A stretch of 64,000 bases of DNA from CAZSRX01 sp964609675 [NCBI: uncultured Bacteroidota bacterium] (GTDB lineage Bacteria; CLD3; SB21), in assembly GCA_964609675.1 (NCBI GenBank), contig CAZSRX010000009.1, forward strand, positions 31,526 through 95,525. The letters are read 5' to 3'. The position numbers and the translations under genes were made by a program. This document shows, piece by piece, positions 7,976 to 16,090 of this stretch. Positions within the stretch are counted from its first letter, which is position 1. Every line of letters begins with the position of its first letter. A model generated the notes under the pieces. The model was not told the DNA's origin. It did no database searches and saw only the letters and a program-made list of their open reading frames with translations.

Positions 7976-8269
7976 ATGAAACTCATCACCCAGATATTAG
8001 TCATCACCCTGATCGCCGTCGCGGGCCTAGCCATTCTCAGTTTATTCTCCACCGGTGACTTCATCGGCGCCTTAAGCGATGTCGGGCTCAAGCTGTTTTT
8101 CCTGGCGACCAAGATGATCCTCTTCGCGCTGTTCCTGCTCATCATGGTTAAGTATCTGGATTTCGCCGAGGTATTTGAGAATGCGTCCAGGTCCACCGCT
8201 CACGGCCTTCGTGCCGTCGGCGCCGCCATCATCATACTGGCCTTCTCGATATTATTGATCGGCTATTAG
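7976..8269 (+). CDS. Putative holin, small three-segment membrane protein
   Basis: 97 residues from ATG 7976, placed by GAAGGAT at 7964-7970. Three hydrophobic segments are visible: ITQILVITLIAVAGLAILSL near the N-terminus, LKLFFLATKMILFALFLLIM in the middle and AVGAAIIILAFSILLIGY at the C-terminus. Small size, three transmembrane segments and a position between spanin-like and lytic transglycosylase genes fit a class I holin. No family is recognised by sequence, so the role is inferred from topology and context. A TTG at 7955 would extend it but lies inside a stem-loop. Confidence 0.55.
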   Translation: MKLITQILVITLIAVAGLAILSLFSTGDFIGALSDVGLKLFFLATKMILFALFLLIMVKYLDFAEVFENASRSTAHGLRAVGAAIIILAFSILLIGY

Positions 8270-8296
8270 ATGGAATAGCTCCCGGCGATTCCATCT
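8268..8296 (+). repeat. AGATGGCATCC-family stem-loop, divergent copy C
   Basis: Arms AGATGGAAT and ATTCCATCT, 9 bp, loop of 11 nt, starting within the holin stop codon. The right flank CCATCTCTAACACGAAAGGA matches the flank of the copy at 16043-16069, which ties this copy to the family including its ribosome site. Confidence 0.75.
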
Positions 8297-8314
8297 CTAA
8301 CACGAAAGGATATT

Positions 8315-8839
8315 ATGAAACGTTTACTCATCACCATGATCTTAACAATCATGTTTACCGGAAGGGTATGGGCGAGCGACGAATATGACCCGATCATCAG
8401 GGACGCGGTTCAGAAGTATCAGCCTGAACATTTTCCCGCCCTGGTGCATTGGTACAAGGCAAGGATTGAGGCCGAATCCCGGTTCGATCCCTATGCCGTG
8501 TCATACGTCGGCGCCCTGGGTTTGTGTCAGTTCATGCCTGCCACCGCGGAAGAATACGGTATCGACCCGCTCAATCCGGAAGAAGCGATCAACGCCATGG
8601 TATTATATACCATAGACATCGCTCAGTTCATCGAGATTGAGAAACTGTATCCGCTTAATTACAAGAATGCTCAGCTCTTTGTCGACGCAGCCTATAATTA
8701 TGGCATGGGTCGCATACGGAGATTAGCCCGGACTTACAATTACAACTGGGATCTGATATACTGGAAACTGCCTCTGGAAACAAGGCTTTATGTCAACCGC
8801 ATACAGCGATTCAAAAGGAACTACGAAACAAATATTTAA
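8315..8839 (+). CDS. Phage lytic transglycosylase with signal peptide (endolysin)
   Basis: 174 residues of the SLT/lysozyme-like fold. A secretory signal occupies residues 1-20 (cleavage after VWA). The catalytic Glu54 sits in EAESRFDP, followed by the family motif SYVGALGLCQFMP at about 63-75 and a later AYNYGMGRI motif. The enzyme cleaves the glycan strand of peptidoglycan to 1,6-anhydro ends. The signal peptide means it can reach the periplasm through Sec, so the holin may only time its activation. Ribosome site GAAAGGA is at 8304-8310. It is the clearest member of the lysis cassette. Confidence 0.85.
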   Translation: MKRLLITMILTIMFTGRVWASDEYDPIIRDAVQKYQPEHFPALVHWYKARIEAESRFDPYAVSYVGALGLCQFMPATAEEYGIDPLNPEEAINAMVLYTIDIAQFIEIEKLYPLNYKNAQLFVDAAYNYGMGRIRRLARTYNYNWDLIYWKLPLETRLYVNRIQRFKRNYETNI

Positions 8840-8867
8840 CTGGTCCTTCACCTACTCCAGCGCGACT

Positions 8868-8903
8868 TAGCCTGCCGGGGTCTTAACCGGCTCCGGCAGA
8901 CTA
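8868..8903 (+). repeat. Intercistronic stem-loop, TAG-CTGCCGG type
   Basis: Stem CTGCCGG (8872-8878) with CCGGCAG (8893-8899), extended by TAG and CTA after one mismatch. It lies in the 114-nt gap after the lysin. A second stem-loop (8914-8931) follows in the same gap. No T-run follows, so it is not a standard terminator. Confidence 0.6.
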
Positions 8904-8913
8904 AATATGTAAC

Positions 8914-8931
8914 CGCAACCTTTAGGTTGCG
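8914..8931 (+). repeat. CGCAACC-family stem-loop, copy 2
   Basis: Arms CGCAACC and GGTTGCG, loop TTTA. The 21-base block from GTAACC onward matches 7938-7960 except for one loop base. The next gene starts 22 nt after it with GAAAG between. Confidence 0.75.
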
Positions 8932-8953
8932 CATAAAACGAAAGAAATCGGTA

Positions 8954-9283
8954 ATGCCTCCTGAAGATCAAAAACAACAACTAGAGTTCCTTGAAAAATT
9001 CGAGCGTCTAATCTTGACGTCCGAAAATACCGCCAAAAATCTGGACGAACTCAAACACGCCTTTCAGTCATTCAAAGCTATATTTTATCCCAAGCTAGAA
9101 TGTCAGGGCAAAGACCTCGTACGCATTGAGTCAGATTTGAAAAACCTTAACAAAAGTTTTGATGCCCATTTAATTGAACACACTAAACAGGATCAGAAAT
9201 CTACAAACAACTGGATGAAAACATTACAAACCGTGGGCATTATAATTTCCCTGCTCGGCGTCCTCGGATTGTACTTAAAATAA
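8954..9283 (+). CDS. XhlA-like coiled-coil tail-anchored membrane protein
   Basis: 109 residues from ATG 8954, placed by GAAAG at 8940-8944. It is hydrophilic and helical through residue 85, with heptad-like leucines, and ends in a single hydrophobic segment TVGIIISLLGVLGLYL. This layout is that of haemolysin XhlA/holin-accessory proteins, which sit next to phage lysis genes. It closes the lysis cassette. Family membership is judged from topology only. Confidence 0.6.
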   Translation: MPPEDQKQQLEFLEKFERLILTSENTAKNLDELKHAFQSFKAIFYPKLECQGKDLVRIESDLKNLNKSFDAHLIEHTKQDQKSTNNWMKTLQTVGIIISLLGVLGLYLK

Positions 9284-9303
9284 CCCACGGATTCATCCGT
9301 GGG
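9284..9303 (+). repeat. Intercistronic stem-loop, CCCACGGA type
   Basis: Perfect 8-bp stem, CCCACGGA with TCCGTGGG, loop TTCA, starting immediately after the stop codon of the XhlA-like gene and ending 13 nt before the next ATG. Confidence 0.7.
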
Positions 9304-9316
9304 ATTAAAACAAATT

Positions 9317-12300
9317 ATGAACGTCACCTCCATCATACGCGACACGCAGAACACCTCCTCGATCCACCGGGCCGTCATGTCCGCCGGATCGTCCGTGTTC
9401 CGATCCACGGTCAACGTCTCCGGCGTTTACCGGGATGATCGCTTGCCGATCCCGGCAATACCCGAACTGGTCGCGCCCCTGGATCTGGCCGTAATATTAT
9501 CCTCGCAGGAATTCTCTTGGGGTGCGGCGGATTACGCTACGGAATATCAGCTTCAGGTGGCCACCGATGAGACGTTCGATACGATGGTGGTAAATGAGAC
9601 AATAGGGGAGACCAGTTATAACGCTACGGGGCTGACGAATGCTGTCCATTACTGGCGGGTTCGCGGTAAAAGAGATGAATTATATTCAGAATGGTCAACC
9701 GTTCAGTCGGTATATGTAATCACCATTCCTTCGCTCACGTCTCCCGACAATGAATCCTTCACCGCCGATACCACTCCGGAATTCCACTGGAGTGAAGTTC
9801 TTTATGCTTCATCTTATGATATAGAAATTGCGACGGATATTAATTTTACAAATGTAATAGAATTCGGAAATGCAGATGAATATTATCTTTCGGATGGTCT
9901 CGATAATGGCACGTATTACTGGCGTGTGCGAAGCGTAGTCGGGGAACTGGCCACCGCATGGTCGTCCGTCTGGTCCGTAACCGTCCAGTCATTGACCGTG
10001 CCGGTGCTCACCTCTCCAACGGACGCATCCTACACGGCCGATACCACTCCTGAATTCACCTGGGGCGCCGTCTCGGGCGCCACGGCTTATGACATATTGA
10101 TCGCCCGTGATTCCGGTTTTACCGATATTGTCGTCTCCGCCTCTCCGGAGACTAACAGTTACATGCCTTCCGCGTTATCCAATGATGTCTATTACTGGAA
10201 GGTCCGCGCCAAGAACCTTACCGGTCAGACGGAATATTCCTCTGTCTGGTCCGTAACCGTCCTAACGGTGCCGGCTCTTACTTCGCCCGACGATTCCTCT
10301 TACACCGCCGATACCACTCCGGACTTCACCTGGTCAGCCATCGAAGGTGCGTCCGCGTATGACATCGACATAGCGACTGACACAGGATTCGCGAACATTG
10401 TTCAAACGTCCTCTCCGGCTACCAATTCCTATACGGCTACCGCGCTCGGCAACGATGTTTATTACTGGCGCGTTCGTGCTAAGAACGGCGCCGTCACAAC
10501 TTCTTACGCTGCATATAGAACAGTCACCGTTATTACAGTGCCTATACTATTAAGTCCTGAAACAGACGAAGCGGTAAATATTACAACCCAATTTGATTGG
10601 GAGCCTGTTGAGGGAGCGGCAAATTATGATATACAAATATCATTAAATTCAGATTATTCTTCTCCGCTAATAGATACCACCATATCCGATGCGGGTTACG
10701 AATATAACTTATGTTACGGTGGAATCACTTATTATTGGCGTGTCAGATCGAAAAACGGAGCCATAGTTTCCGATTGGTCCGGCGATTACTGTCACGGAGT
10801 AACCTATTTTAAGAATATTACCGTAACCGGAACTACAGCCGGGGCACAAACCGATTATTCTATACCAATTACCCTCCACTACGGTGCCGGCTCGGATACG
10901 GCGACTGATATTTATCTTAACGGAAAATGCAAGAGTGATTTTAGTGATTTGGTGTTCAGGAATTCAGGCGGTGATGTAATTCAACACTATAAATGGGATA
11001 TGGTGCCATACGATTATTGTGTGGTTTACTTCAAAGCAGACACCATCCCCGCAAGTCCAGATACGGTTGTGTTTAAAATGCAATATGGTACAACGTTGTC
11101 CGACACATCTACGGATAGTGCAGTGGGGTTTGCGGATAATGGATTAACCGGTGTACCAACTGATAAATGGGACGTATTAACGGGAAGCGGCGTAGTAACT
11201 CCAGATACGTTTATATATGACTCCGACATTCAATCATCGTGGTATGAAAACAGTACATATTATCACGGCCCGGCGGGAACGTTTTCAATGTGGAATAACC
11301 CGCAGGCGGTATATAATGCTGATGCAGACAGAACTTATATTGTATATCCGATTCCTTATTATTCCTCAATAAATATTGTTAGCAAATTTTATTATGGAAT
11401 AACCTATTACGACCATACAATAGGACGTTGGTATCGTCCTAAAACGATAGGTGAAATATCTACGACAGATGCGCATGCCAACCCGGCTTTATGCGTATTG
11501 CGAAGTGGCACGATAGTGGTGGGGTATGGTGGTATATCTTCAAAGATAAAAACGGCTGTATCGGATGAGCCTAATAATATCGGGGCGTTTACAGCTGGGG
11601 CAGACAGTACTAACAATGGCGTATATCCAACATTATTTGAACCGTCGTCTGGGAATCTATGCTTATTCTACAATTCCTCTCCGGCGCAGGATTATCTTTA
11701 TATGCAAAAATCATCCGATGAGGCGTCTTCGTGGGGGTCTCCAACAGGAATAATTTTTGCTGGTACTGGATATTGGGCATACTGTAAAATATATGCTGAC
11801 CCCAATACTTCGCCGAACAAAATCCATATATTCTGGACGCCTTATAAAACAACGGTACCAACCGGTAGATATAATATATACCATGTTTATTCGGACGATG
11901 GCGGCGTAAGCTGGAAAAACTCTTCCGGGATAACCCAAACTCTTCCCGTAGATACTACGAAATCAACAAAGGTATTAGACAGCGGAACGGACGAAGTAAT
12001 GATTTCGGATATAGCTACGGACACAAATGGAAATGTATATTGTTTATGTTCACAGGGCAGCGGAACAACATGGCAAGCTAAAGTAATAAAAGTAACATCG
12101 GCCGGGGTAGTAACCACAGCGAACGTCGTATCTCATGACCATCAGTTTGATATTGGATGTATTATTAACCGCGGTGGAGGAAATCTTTCAGTTTATTTTC
12201 CATCAGTTGCCGTTCAAGCTAATGAAGACGGTGGGGATATTGATGAGTATAGGTCTTCAGATTCGGGCGCATCGTGGGCATATTACAGACATGTAACCAC

Positions 12301-12952
12301 GGGCTCGACATGGTCACACAATCATATTAAACCGGTTTATAATAACCAACCCGCATTAAGATGTATATGGTCGTATGGAGACAGCACGCCGGCCGCTACG
12401 GATAAGCGGTCTTATTTGTGGTGGGCTGGGGATAGCACGACAGGCGATACAATACATTATCATAAAATGATTTATATGCGTTATAATGGCTCTAATTCAT
12501 CAATTATACGTGCTAAATCCGGTTCTTTACAAAACGCAATAGTTACCGCTAAAATCAGGGGGTGGGTTGAAAATCCTAACAATATATGGATTGGATTAAG
12601 GGGACAGACTTCGGGGAACTGTTACAATGGGCGAGCTTATCATCCCACAAACATCTATTATAGACTAGCATTCCCTACAACTTATACAAGTATCACAACG
12701 CCAGCGCCGGTTTCATCGTCATCACAAACATTTAATTGGGGCACGTGGGGGTTAAGTGTAGTCGGAAGTAGTATTACATTTTTGTTTGATGGCACGCCAA
12801 AAGCCAGCGTTACAGATACCAATATAACAAACGCAGGATATGCGATGGCAAGGGTTTATGATTGTGCATTACAGATGTTAGACCCATTGGTACGCAAATA
12901 TGTTAACCCTGAGCCGACTATTACGGCTATAAGCGCAGAATGGGAAGAATAA
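9317..12952 (+). CDS. Large tail or receptor-binding protein with FN3-like, DUF2341-like and BNR-like parts
   Basis: 1211 residues from ATG 9317 (a GTG at 9299 lies inside a stem-loop). Residues about 45-500 are five Ig/FN3-like repeats of about 90 residues, each ending in a YYWRVR-type motif. A DUF2341-like module follows (about 505-605, DYSIPITLHYG and FRNSGGDVIQHY). A long region then carries sialidase-type Asp-box motifs such as SDDGGVSWK and SSDSGASW, suggesting a beta-propeller. A lectin-like end follows. There is no signal peptide. Such domain strings bind surface polysaccharides, so a host-recognition role is likely. From about 10540 on the DNA is clearly more AT-rich than its neighbours, suggesting a swapped module. 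Confidence 0.65.
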   Translation: MNVTSIIRDTQNTSSIHRAVMSAGSSVFRSTVNVSGVYRDDRLPIPAIPELVAPLDLAVILSSQEFSWGAADYATEYQLQVATDETFDTMVVNETIGETSYNATGLTNAVHYWRVRGKRDELYSEWSTVQSVYVITIPSLTSPDNESFTADTTPEFHWSEVLYASSYDIEIATDINFTNVIEFGNADEYYLSDGLDNGTYYWRVRSVVGELATAWSSVWSVTVQSLTVPVLTSPTDASYTADTTPEFTWGAVSGATAYDILIARDSGFTDIVVSASPETNSYMPSALSNDVYYWKVRAKNLTGQTEYSSVWSVTVLTVPALTSPDDSSYTADTTPDFTWSAIEGASAYDIDIATDTGFANIVQTSSPATNSYTATALGNDVYYWRVRAKNGAVTTSYAAYRTVTVITVPILLSPETDEAVNITTQFDWEPVEGAANYDIQISLNSDYSSPLIDTTISDAGYEYNLCYGGITYYWRVRSKNGAIVSDWSGDYCHGVTYFKNITVTGTTAGAQTDYSIPITLHYGAGSDTATDIYLNGKCKSDFSDLVFRNSGGDVIQHYKWDMVPYDYCVVYFKADTIPASPDTVVFKMQYGTTLSDTSTDSAVGFADNGLTGVPTDKWDVLTGSGVVTPDTFIYDSDIQSSWYENSTYYHGPAGTFSMWNNPQAVYNADADRTYIVYPIPYYSSINIVSKFYYGITYYDHTIGRWYRPKTIGEISTTDAHANPALCVLRSGTIVVGYGGISSKIKTAVSDEPNNIGAFTAGADSTNNGVYPTLFEPSSGNLCLFYNSSPAQDYLYMQKSSDEASSWGSPTGIIFAGTGYWAYCKIYADPNTSPNKIHIFWTPYKTTVPTGRYNIYHVYSDDGGVSWKNSSGITQTLPVDTTKSTKVLDSGTDEVMISDIATDTNGNVYCLCSQGSGTTWQAKVIKVTSAGVVTTANVVSHDHQFDIGCIINRGGGNLSVYFPSVAVQANEDGGDIDEYRSSDSGASWAYYRHVTTGSTWSHNHIKPVYNNQPALRCIWSYGDSTPAATDKRSYLWWAGDSTTGDTIHYHKMIYMRYNGSNSSIIRAKSGSLQNAIVTAKIRGWVENPNNIWIGLRGQTSGNCYNGRAYHPTNIYYRLAFPTTYTSITTPAPVSSSSQTFNWGTWGLSVVGSSITFLFDGTPKASVTDTNITNAGYAMARVYDCALQMLDPLVRKYVNPEPTITAISAEWEE
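9726..10535 (+). repeat. Three tandem FN3-like coding repeats
   Basis: Three consecutive units of about 270 bp encode near-copies of the same module. Each unit opens with LTSPD/TD followed by a TADTTPEF or TADTTPDF motif and closes near YYWRVR. The DNA for CCGATACCACTCC recurs at each unit start, showing recent duplication. Repeat number is likely to vary between relatives. Confidence 0.75.
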
Positions 12953-13384
12953 ATGTCAGATATAACCAAAACCTGGGTCGAAGGAGAAATCTTCACTTTA
13001 AAAGTCAGCGTCGGCAAATACGATGAGTCCGCCGGCACTATAGCCTACGGGACCAGCAACGTCAACCTCACCGACAAAGACATTTACGTGGACATCTTCG
13101 CTATCAATTCCGAAACGCCGGTACTTCAGAAGAATCGGGTCAGCGGAGCCACCACCACAGGCATCACGCTGGACGAGGATTCGGCGACTAAGTCCAATCT
13201 CCTGATCGCATTCTCCGCGTCCGATTACACCACGTTCACCTGCGGCGGCAAATCATCAAAACTATTCGAGATCCGCATCCGGATCAAATCATCCACCACT
13301 TACGAATATTCCGTCTTTCCGTACATCAGCACCAGCGGCGAGGCGACAAGGCTATACGTTAAACTTATAGAAAAATTACCATAA
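12953..13384 (+). CDS. Hypothetical phage structural protein
   Basis: 143 residues, beta-rich and Thr/Ser-rich, starting directly after the stop of the large tail protein with no gap. It has the look of an N-terminal attachment or chaperone domain (EGEIFTLKVSVGKYD near the start). No family is recognised. Tight coupling to the receptor-binding protein suggests a partner, baseplate or adhesin-assembly role, by position only. Confidence 0.65.
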   Translation: MSDITKTWVEGEIFTLKVSVGKYDESAGTIAYGTSNVNLTDKDIYVDIFAINSETPVLQKNRVSGATTTGITLDEDSATKSNLLIAFSASDYTTFTCGGKSSKLFEIRIRIKSSTTYEYSVFPYISTSGEATRLYVKLIEKLP

Positions 13385-13386
13385 TT

Positions 13387-13406
13387 CGACAAACTTCAGT
13401 TCGTCG
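13387..13406 (+). repeat. Intercistronic stem-loop with TTCA loop
   Basis: Arms CGACAAAC and GTTCGTCG, 7 of 8 positions paired, loop TTCA. It starts 2 nt after the stop and is followed by the AGAAAGAAAG ribosome site of the next gene. Confidence 0.55.
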
Positions 13407-13425
13407 CTTAGAAAGAAAGAAAATC

Positions 13426-13842
13426 ATGGCAATCTCAAAAGCAAAAACCTACATCATCGCCGATAAGTGCGCCGTCACCATGCGTGAAACCGGCGTCGGC
13501 GGTTTCCTCGAAGTCGGTTATACCAAAGGCGAATCCCAGATCATCGCTACACCCGTCATGATTGATCTGGAAAACGGTCAGCATCAGACTGGCGTCGAGA
13601 TTGAGGGCAAGTTCATCCTCGTCCAGTTCACCGAAGCCGTTAAGGATGAGATCAAGGCCTATGTCGGCAAGGATGTCGACATTAAGTTCACTGGCGGGGT
13701 CGCCACCATCGAATGCACGGCGTTCAACTTCGCCATGGGTGTCGAGGCCAAGTTCGACATGAAATCCGTACTCGGGTTCCCGTGTTCGTTCCACCGCTTC
13801 GCCAAATTAATCAGCACTGGCATTTCCATAACTCCTGCCTAA
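13426..13842 (+). CDS. Putative tail tube protein, paralogue 1
   Basis: 138 residues, paralogous to the next gene. Shared landmarks are DKCAVTM near residue 14, VGYTKG near 31, a GQHQ/GRHQ turn near 52, and a C-terminal VLGFPC at about 115. It lies upstream of the tail chaperone and tape measure genes, where siphophage tail tube genes are found, and its size fits the tube fold. The tube role is inference from order and size. It could instead form a tail-completion ring. Confidence 0.55.
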   Translation: MAISKAKTYIIADKCAVTMRETGVGGFLEVGYTKGESQIIATPVMIDLENGQHQTGVEIEGKFILVQFTEAVKDEIKAYVGKDVDIKFTGGVATIECTAFNFAMGVEAKFDMKSVLGFPCSFHRFAKLISTGISITPA

Positions 13843-13853
13843 TATAACCACTC

Positions 13854-13884
13854 AGATGGCATCCGTTTATCGGATGCCATATCT
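13854..13884 (+). repeat. AGATGGCATCC-family stem-loop, copy D
   Basis: ATGGCATCCG pairs with CGGATGCCAT, 10 bp, loop TTTAT; the outer pairs are shifted by an inserted AT. With its flanks it is nearly identical to copy A, 7.4 kb upstream, including the TTAAGAAAGA ribosome-site segment. Confidence 0.85.
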
Positions 13885-13898
13885 TAAGAAAGAATAAG

Positions 13899-14315
13899 AT
13901 GTCAATCACCAAATCTCTCACCACAGTTTTTACCGACAAATGCGCAGTTACCATGTGCGCCGCGGACGGCACTCCGGCCACCGTCGGTTACACCAAGGGC
14001 GACACGATCGTCACGGTCGAGCCGGTATTCACCGAAATCGAGGGCGGTCGGCATCAGATCGGTTGCAACCTGTCCTGCAAGTTCTTCCTCATTCAGTTCC
14101 AGCATGTCACGCTCACAACCCTCGAGGCTATGTTGCCCGGGTTAGTCGATGCCGTATTCACCGGCGAGTCCAAGATCATCAGCATCACCGACGTGCATCT
14201 CAAGCTCGGCATGGAAGCCAAGATGAATCAGAAGGATGTGCTCGGCTTCCCCTGCGAGCTCCACGCCTTCGTCAAGGACGTCGACACCCAGCTGGTAATT
14301 AGTGAACCCGCTTAA
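13899..14315 (+). CDS. Putative tail tube protein, paralogue 2
   Basis: 138 residues, the same length as the preceding gene and aligning along its whole length (DKCAVTM, VGYTKGD, GRHQIG, VLGFPC). Many positions differ, so the duplication is old or selected to diverge. Tandem tube-like paralogues suggest a main tube protein plus a specialised terminal or connector variant. The intergenic stem-loop cassette upstream was probably copied too. Tube identity is inferred. Confidence 0.55.
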   Translation: MSITKSLTTVFTDKCAVTMCAADGTPATVGYTKGDTIVTVEPVFTEIEGGRHQIGCNLSCKFFLIQFQHVTLTTLEAMLPGLVDAVFTGESKIISITDVHLKLGMEAKMNQKDVLGFPCELHAFVKDVDTQLVISEPA

Positions 14316-14322
14316 CCAACTC

Positions 14323-14351
14323 AGATGGCATCCGTTAATCGTATGCCATCT
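14323..14351 (+). repeat. AGATGGCATCC-family stem-loop, copy E
   Basis: AGATGGCAT pairs with ATGCCATCT, 9 bp. One G-to-T change against copy A breaks the inner pairs, so this copy is partly decayed. The flank AACTC before it and CTAAGAAC after it match the family. Confidence 0.8.
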
Positions 14352-14361
14352 CTAAGAACTC

Positions 14362-15477
14362 ATGAGCACCATCACTCTCACATCATCCAAGTCCTACGAG
14401 CAGATACTCGCCCTGCCAATGGACATCTACGTCCGCCGTTCCGACGCCGAGTACTTGGACGATACCCATGATAAATCCTTCGTCAATCTCGGCTACACCA
14501 GCCGCGGGTCCACTGTCGTCAACATCTCGCCGGTCATTGCCGATACCGAAGGCGGCGAACATGCTATCCTGTATAATGTGAAAGTGCGCACCGTTCTGGC
14601 TCAGGCCCATGCCGACATATTGACCATATTAAAAAACCTTAAAACCCGTGAAAATGTCGATGTACTGTATTATCATGAAGCCTTCTCCGAATCAAATTTT
14701 ATACAACGCAACATGAGTCTTTACGTGGATGGCGATATCGATATTTCCGCGTCCAAAAATAGGGGAATTCCAGTCACTTTTACCGGTCAATTCTCAAATA
14801 TTGATGATATATTCAAGCCGTCTTTGCAGACAATCAATATACCATTGGAATATTTTGTTTATCGAAATTCAATATTATTTAATTCTATGAATCCTTTTAC
14901 CGGAGCCGATTTAAATGATTTTAAAATATCGACGAATGTCGGCGTCCGTTCGGGTTATTTAGATGATTCTTCCGACAATTCCTCTCAGCTTGGGTTTTCA
15001 TTACAATCCTCCGCGTTTATTATATCAGCGGAGATTGTTATAACCTCCCTCTCCGGTCGTGAAATTGGTTTCGCTTTGAATCATAATAATACATTCGGCA
15101 GTATGTATTTGGTTCATAATGGCAAGGTAAATATTTACAGTTCAAAAACAAATGTTGCACCGTCTTTAAAAACCTCATTCAATCTGATTCACAATACGGC
15201 AACGGAATCATTTACGTTAAGCATGAAGGTAACCGGCACTACTGTGGATATTTATGATAATACGACTCTGATCGGGAGTTATACATTAACCAATCCGAAT
15301 TCATATGGTTATTACGTAGGCCTGGCAATCAAAGATAATGACGGAAACGGTTCGGAATCTAATACGTTAGGTAATTTTAATTATCAATCCGATCTGTTCC
15401 TTCCAGAATATCTTATGGCTGATGAATACGAGCATTATACTGAAGTTGATTATGTTGATTTAATAACACCTCCTTAA
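14362..15477 (+). CDS. Tail-tube-like N-terminus fused to a lectin-like domain
   Basis: 371 residues. Residues about 1-145 resemble the two preceding paralogues (a VNLGYTSRGSTVV segment, a EGGEHAILYNV turn and a late GIPVTFTGQF). From about 165 a second domain begins with beta-strands typical of concanavalin-like folds (FSLQSSAFIISAEIV, FTLSMKVTGTTVDIYDNTTLIG). The DNA from about 14640 is noticeably more AT-rich than the N-terminal part, suggesting the lectin part was acquired separately. It may be a decorated tube or a surface-binding fibre anchored through a tube-like domain. Confidence 0.5.
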   Translation: MSTITLTSSKSYEQILALPMDIYVRRSDAEYLDDTHDKSFVNLGYTSRGSTVVNISPVIADTEGGEHAILYNVKVRTVLAQAHADILTILKNLKTRENVDVLYYHEAFSESNFIQRNMSLYVDGDIDISASKNRGIPVTFTGQFSNIDDIFKPSLQTINIPLEYFVYRNSILFNSMNPFTGADLNDFKISTNVGVRSGYLDDSSDNSSQLGFSLQSSAFIISAEIVITSLSGREIGFALNHNNTFGSMYLVHNGKVNIYSSKTNVAPSLKTSFNLIHNTATESFTLSMKVTGTTVDIYDNTTLIGSYTLTNPNSYGYYVGLAIKDNDGNGSESNTLGNFNYQSDLFLPEYLMADEYEHYTEVDYVDLITPP

Positions 15478-15478
15478 T

Positions 15479-16033
15479 ATGGCAATTACAAGAATAAATG
15501 ACGACTTAGAGTTTACCGTAGGTTCCTGCGAAGTGCCGGAATCTGGCCTCACGGGATTCGACGCCGCGCCCAACCGCATACTCGTGTCCGGCGTTGGCGC
15601 CTGGTTGTATTCCGGCTTCGATGTCTATCCATTCCGCTTTGGCCGCTTCAGTATTCAGCTTGCGTGGCAAAGCCATTCGGGATGCGATGATGTAGGCTTG
15701 TTTTTACAGAACGGGAATTCAGGTTATACTAATCGGTTAAACATGCCCGTTTACAACGGTCTGATAAAAAAGCCTTCGGGATCTACTACGGCGCTGGCTT
15801 CAACGACCAATAACACGGCGCACACATTCTATCTCATCGTCGAGGACCGTTACATCACCGTTTATCAGGGCACGTCCCGGTTGTTTACCGAAGCCGTACC
15901 ATCCGATTTCTTCGCCGCCGGCTCCGACGTGCTGTACAAGATCGGTTTCCAGGCCTGTTATGTTAATAATTACAAGACGGCAAATAAATACGCGTTCGCT
16001 GATAAATTATATTACAAAGGACTAAGTCTCTAA
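15479..16033 (+). CDS. Hypothetical lectin-like phage protein
   Basis: 184 residues of beta-rich sequence, including GRFSIQLAWQS, FYLIVEDRYITVYQG and a C-terminal YKIGFQACYV segment. This is the pattern of a concanavalin/LamG-like carbohydrate-binding domain, similar in style to the C-terminal domain of the preceding protein. Only one base separates the two genes, so they are probably co-translated. No family is recognised with certainty. A tail-surface binding role is suggested. Confidence 0.5.
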   Translation: MAITRINDDLEFTVGSCEVPESGLTGFDAAPNRILVSGVGAWLYSGFDVYPFRFGRFSIQLAWQSHSGCDDVGLFLQNGNSGYTNRLNMPVYNGLIKKPSGSTTALASTTNNTAHTFYLIVEDRYITVYQGTSRLFTEAVPSDFFAAGSDVLYKIGFQACYVNNYKTANKYAFADKLYYKGLSL

Positions 16034-16042
16034 GCTCAAATC

Positions 16043-16069
16043 AGATGGCATCCATTACGGATGCCATCT
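16043..16069 (+). repeat. AGATGGCATCC-family stem-loop, copy F
   Basis: Perfect 11-bp stem, AGATGGCATCC with GGATGCCATCT, loop ATTAC, starting 10 nt after the preceding gene. The right flank CTAAAACGAAGGA supplies the ribosome site of the tail chaperone gene. Confidence 0.9.
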
Positions 16070-16090
16070 CTAAAACGAAGGACCCGCACC

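Noticed and set aside
9299-9317. GTG start at 9299 for the large tail protein
   Set aside because: It lies within the stem-loop 9284-9303; the ATG at 9317 fits better.
6429-16069. Intercistronic stem-loops as rho-independent terminators
   Set aside because: None has a T-run after the stem, and essential late genes follow each one closely.
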